Both the position numbers and the translations under genes were made by a program. Positions 23,178-23,375 of a DNA stretch of 23,375 bases are shown piece by piece. The notes beneath the pieces are model-generated. The model ran no database searches. It was not told the DNA's origin and was given only the letters and a program-made list of their open reading frames with translations. Position 1 is the first letter of the stretch, and every line of letters starts with the position of its first letter. The DNA is from Zelonia costaricensis. Lineage: Eukaryota > Euglenozoa > Kinetoplastea > Trypanosomatida > Trypanosomatidae. The DNA is taken from NCBI GenBank assembly GCA_030849075.1, contig JASAOO010003121.1, positions 1 through 23,375 of the forward strand, given 5' to 3'.

Positions 23178-23194
23178 CACACACACACACACAC
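23178..23194. repeat. (CA)n run, 17 bases
   Basis: A CA run on the plus strand, opposite in sense to the TG run 120 bases to its left, so the two could pair as an imperfect inverted repeat. It continues as degenerate CA to about 23213. Confidence 0.9.
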
Positions 23195-23375
23195 GCACGC
23201 ACACAGACACACAAGACGCAACTGCTGTCCCCCCCCCCTTCCCCGTCACGACGCAACGTGGCGGGAAGGTTTGTGCGGTCATGAGCAGCGCATTCCAGTG
23301 ACCGAGACAACTCCGTGGACCTGCCGTAGACGCGACAGGGACCCCGGCGTGCATCAGCAGATGCGGAGAAGAAGC

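Larger units (their letters stand above)
20716..23375. other. Long gene-free region: GT/CA repeats, homopurine and poly-G tracts
   Basis: Open frames here (up to 331 codons) translate into Cys-Val, His-Thr, Pro/Ser or Arg/Gly/Glu low-complexity sequence, and none looks like a protein. From about 21840 to 23130 the plus strand is strongly purine-rich. It contains several G runs (for example 21790-21798 and 22282-22293) and four notable TG/CA runs. It could be the 3' UTR plus intergenic spacer of an upstream minus-strand gene lying beyond 23375, or a strand-switch or transcription-start region. The window ends too early to decide. Confidence 0.7.

Noticed and set aside
23043..23194. TG run facing a CA run as a possible functional hairpin
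   Set aside because: Simple dinucleotide runs pair trivially. The arms are short and imperfect and about 120 bases apart, and the region has many similar runs, so nothing beyond chance is shown.
22315..23310. Minus-strand open frame of 331 codons in the upstream flank
   Set aside because: It crosses the ambiguous base and translates as Cys-Val, Thr-His and Pro-Ser low-complexity sequence driven by dinucleotide and homopolymer repeats.

Overview
The window looks like nuclear DNA of a trypanosomatid, most likely Leishmania or a close relative (Leishmaniinae). The reasons are: high GC with GC-ending codons, one intronless reading frame of over 19 kb, long polypyrimidine tracts followed by AG on the coding strand (spliced-leader acceptor signals), and gene-free flanks full of (CA)n/(TG)n runs and homopurine/poly-G tracts. 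The species cannot be fixed from the sequence alone.

Layout. Bases 1-1020 are the 3' flank of the main gene, ending at a strong candidate trans-splice acceptor for the next gene to the left. Bases 1021-20457 (minus strand) are a single protein-coding gene for a giant HECT-type E3 ubiquitin ligase of about 6478 residues, of the HUWE1/Tom1/UPL1 class. Bases 20458-20715 hold its 5' leader and three candidate spliced-leader acceptor sites. Bases 20716-23375 hold no convincing gene: the region is GT/CA-repeat-rich and purine-rich on the plus strand, with poly-G runs and one ambiguous base (N at 22607).

The ligase runs N to C as follows: a long, mostly helical scaffold broken by Ala/Gly/Ser/Pro-rich and His-rich insertions; a possible CCCH zinc finger near residue 2850; a Gln/His tract; a large Asp/Glu-rich region (residues about 4114-4613); a block of ubiquitin-binding-motif (UBM/DUF4414-like) repeats followed by a charged helix (residues about 4994-5150); a ZZ-like cysteine cluster (5686-5712); and a complete C-terminal HECT domain (about 6120-6478) with its catalytic cysteine (Cys6445) and the conserved phenylalanine four residues from the end. 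The order acidic region, UBMs, HECT is that of HUWE1-class ligases, so the product is probably an active ubiquitin ligase. The zinc-binding candidates, native histidine runs and low-complexity expansions are its unusual parts.

All other long reading frames, including plus-strand ones of 708 and 538 codons, are antisense or shifted-frame shadows of this GC-rich gene, or low-complexity translations of the flanks.
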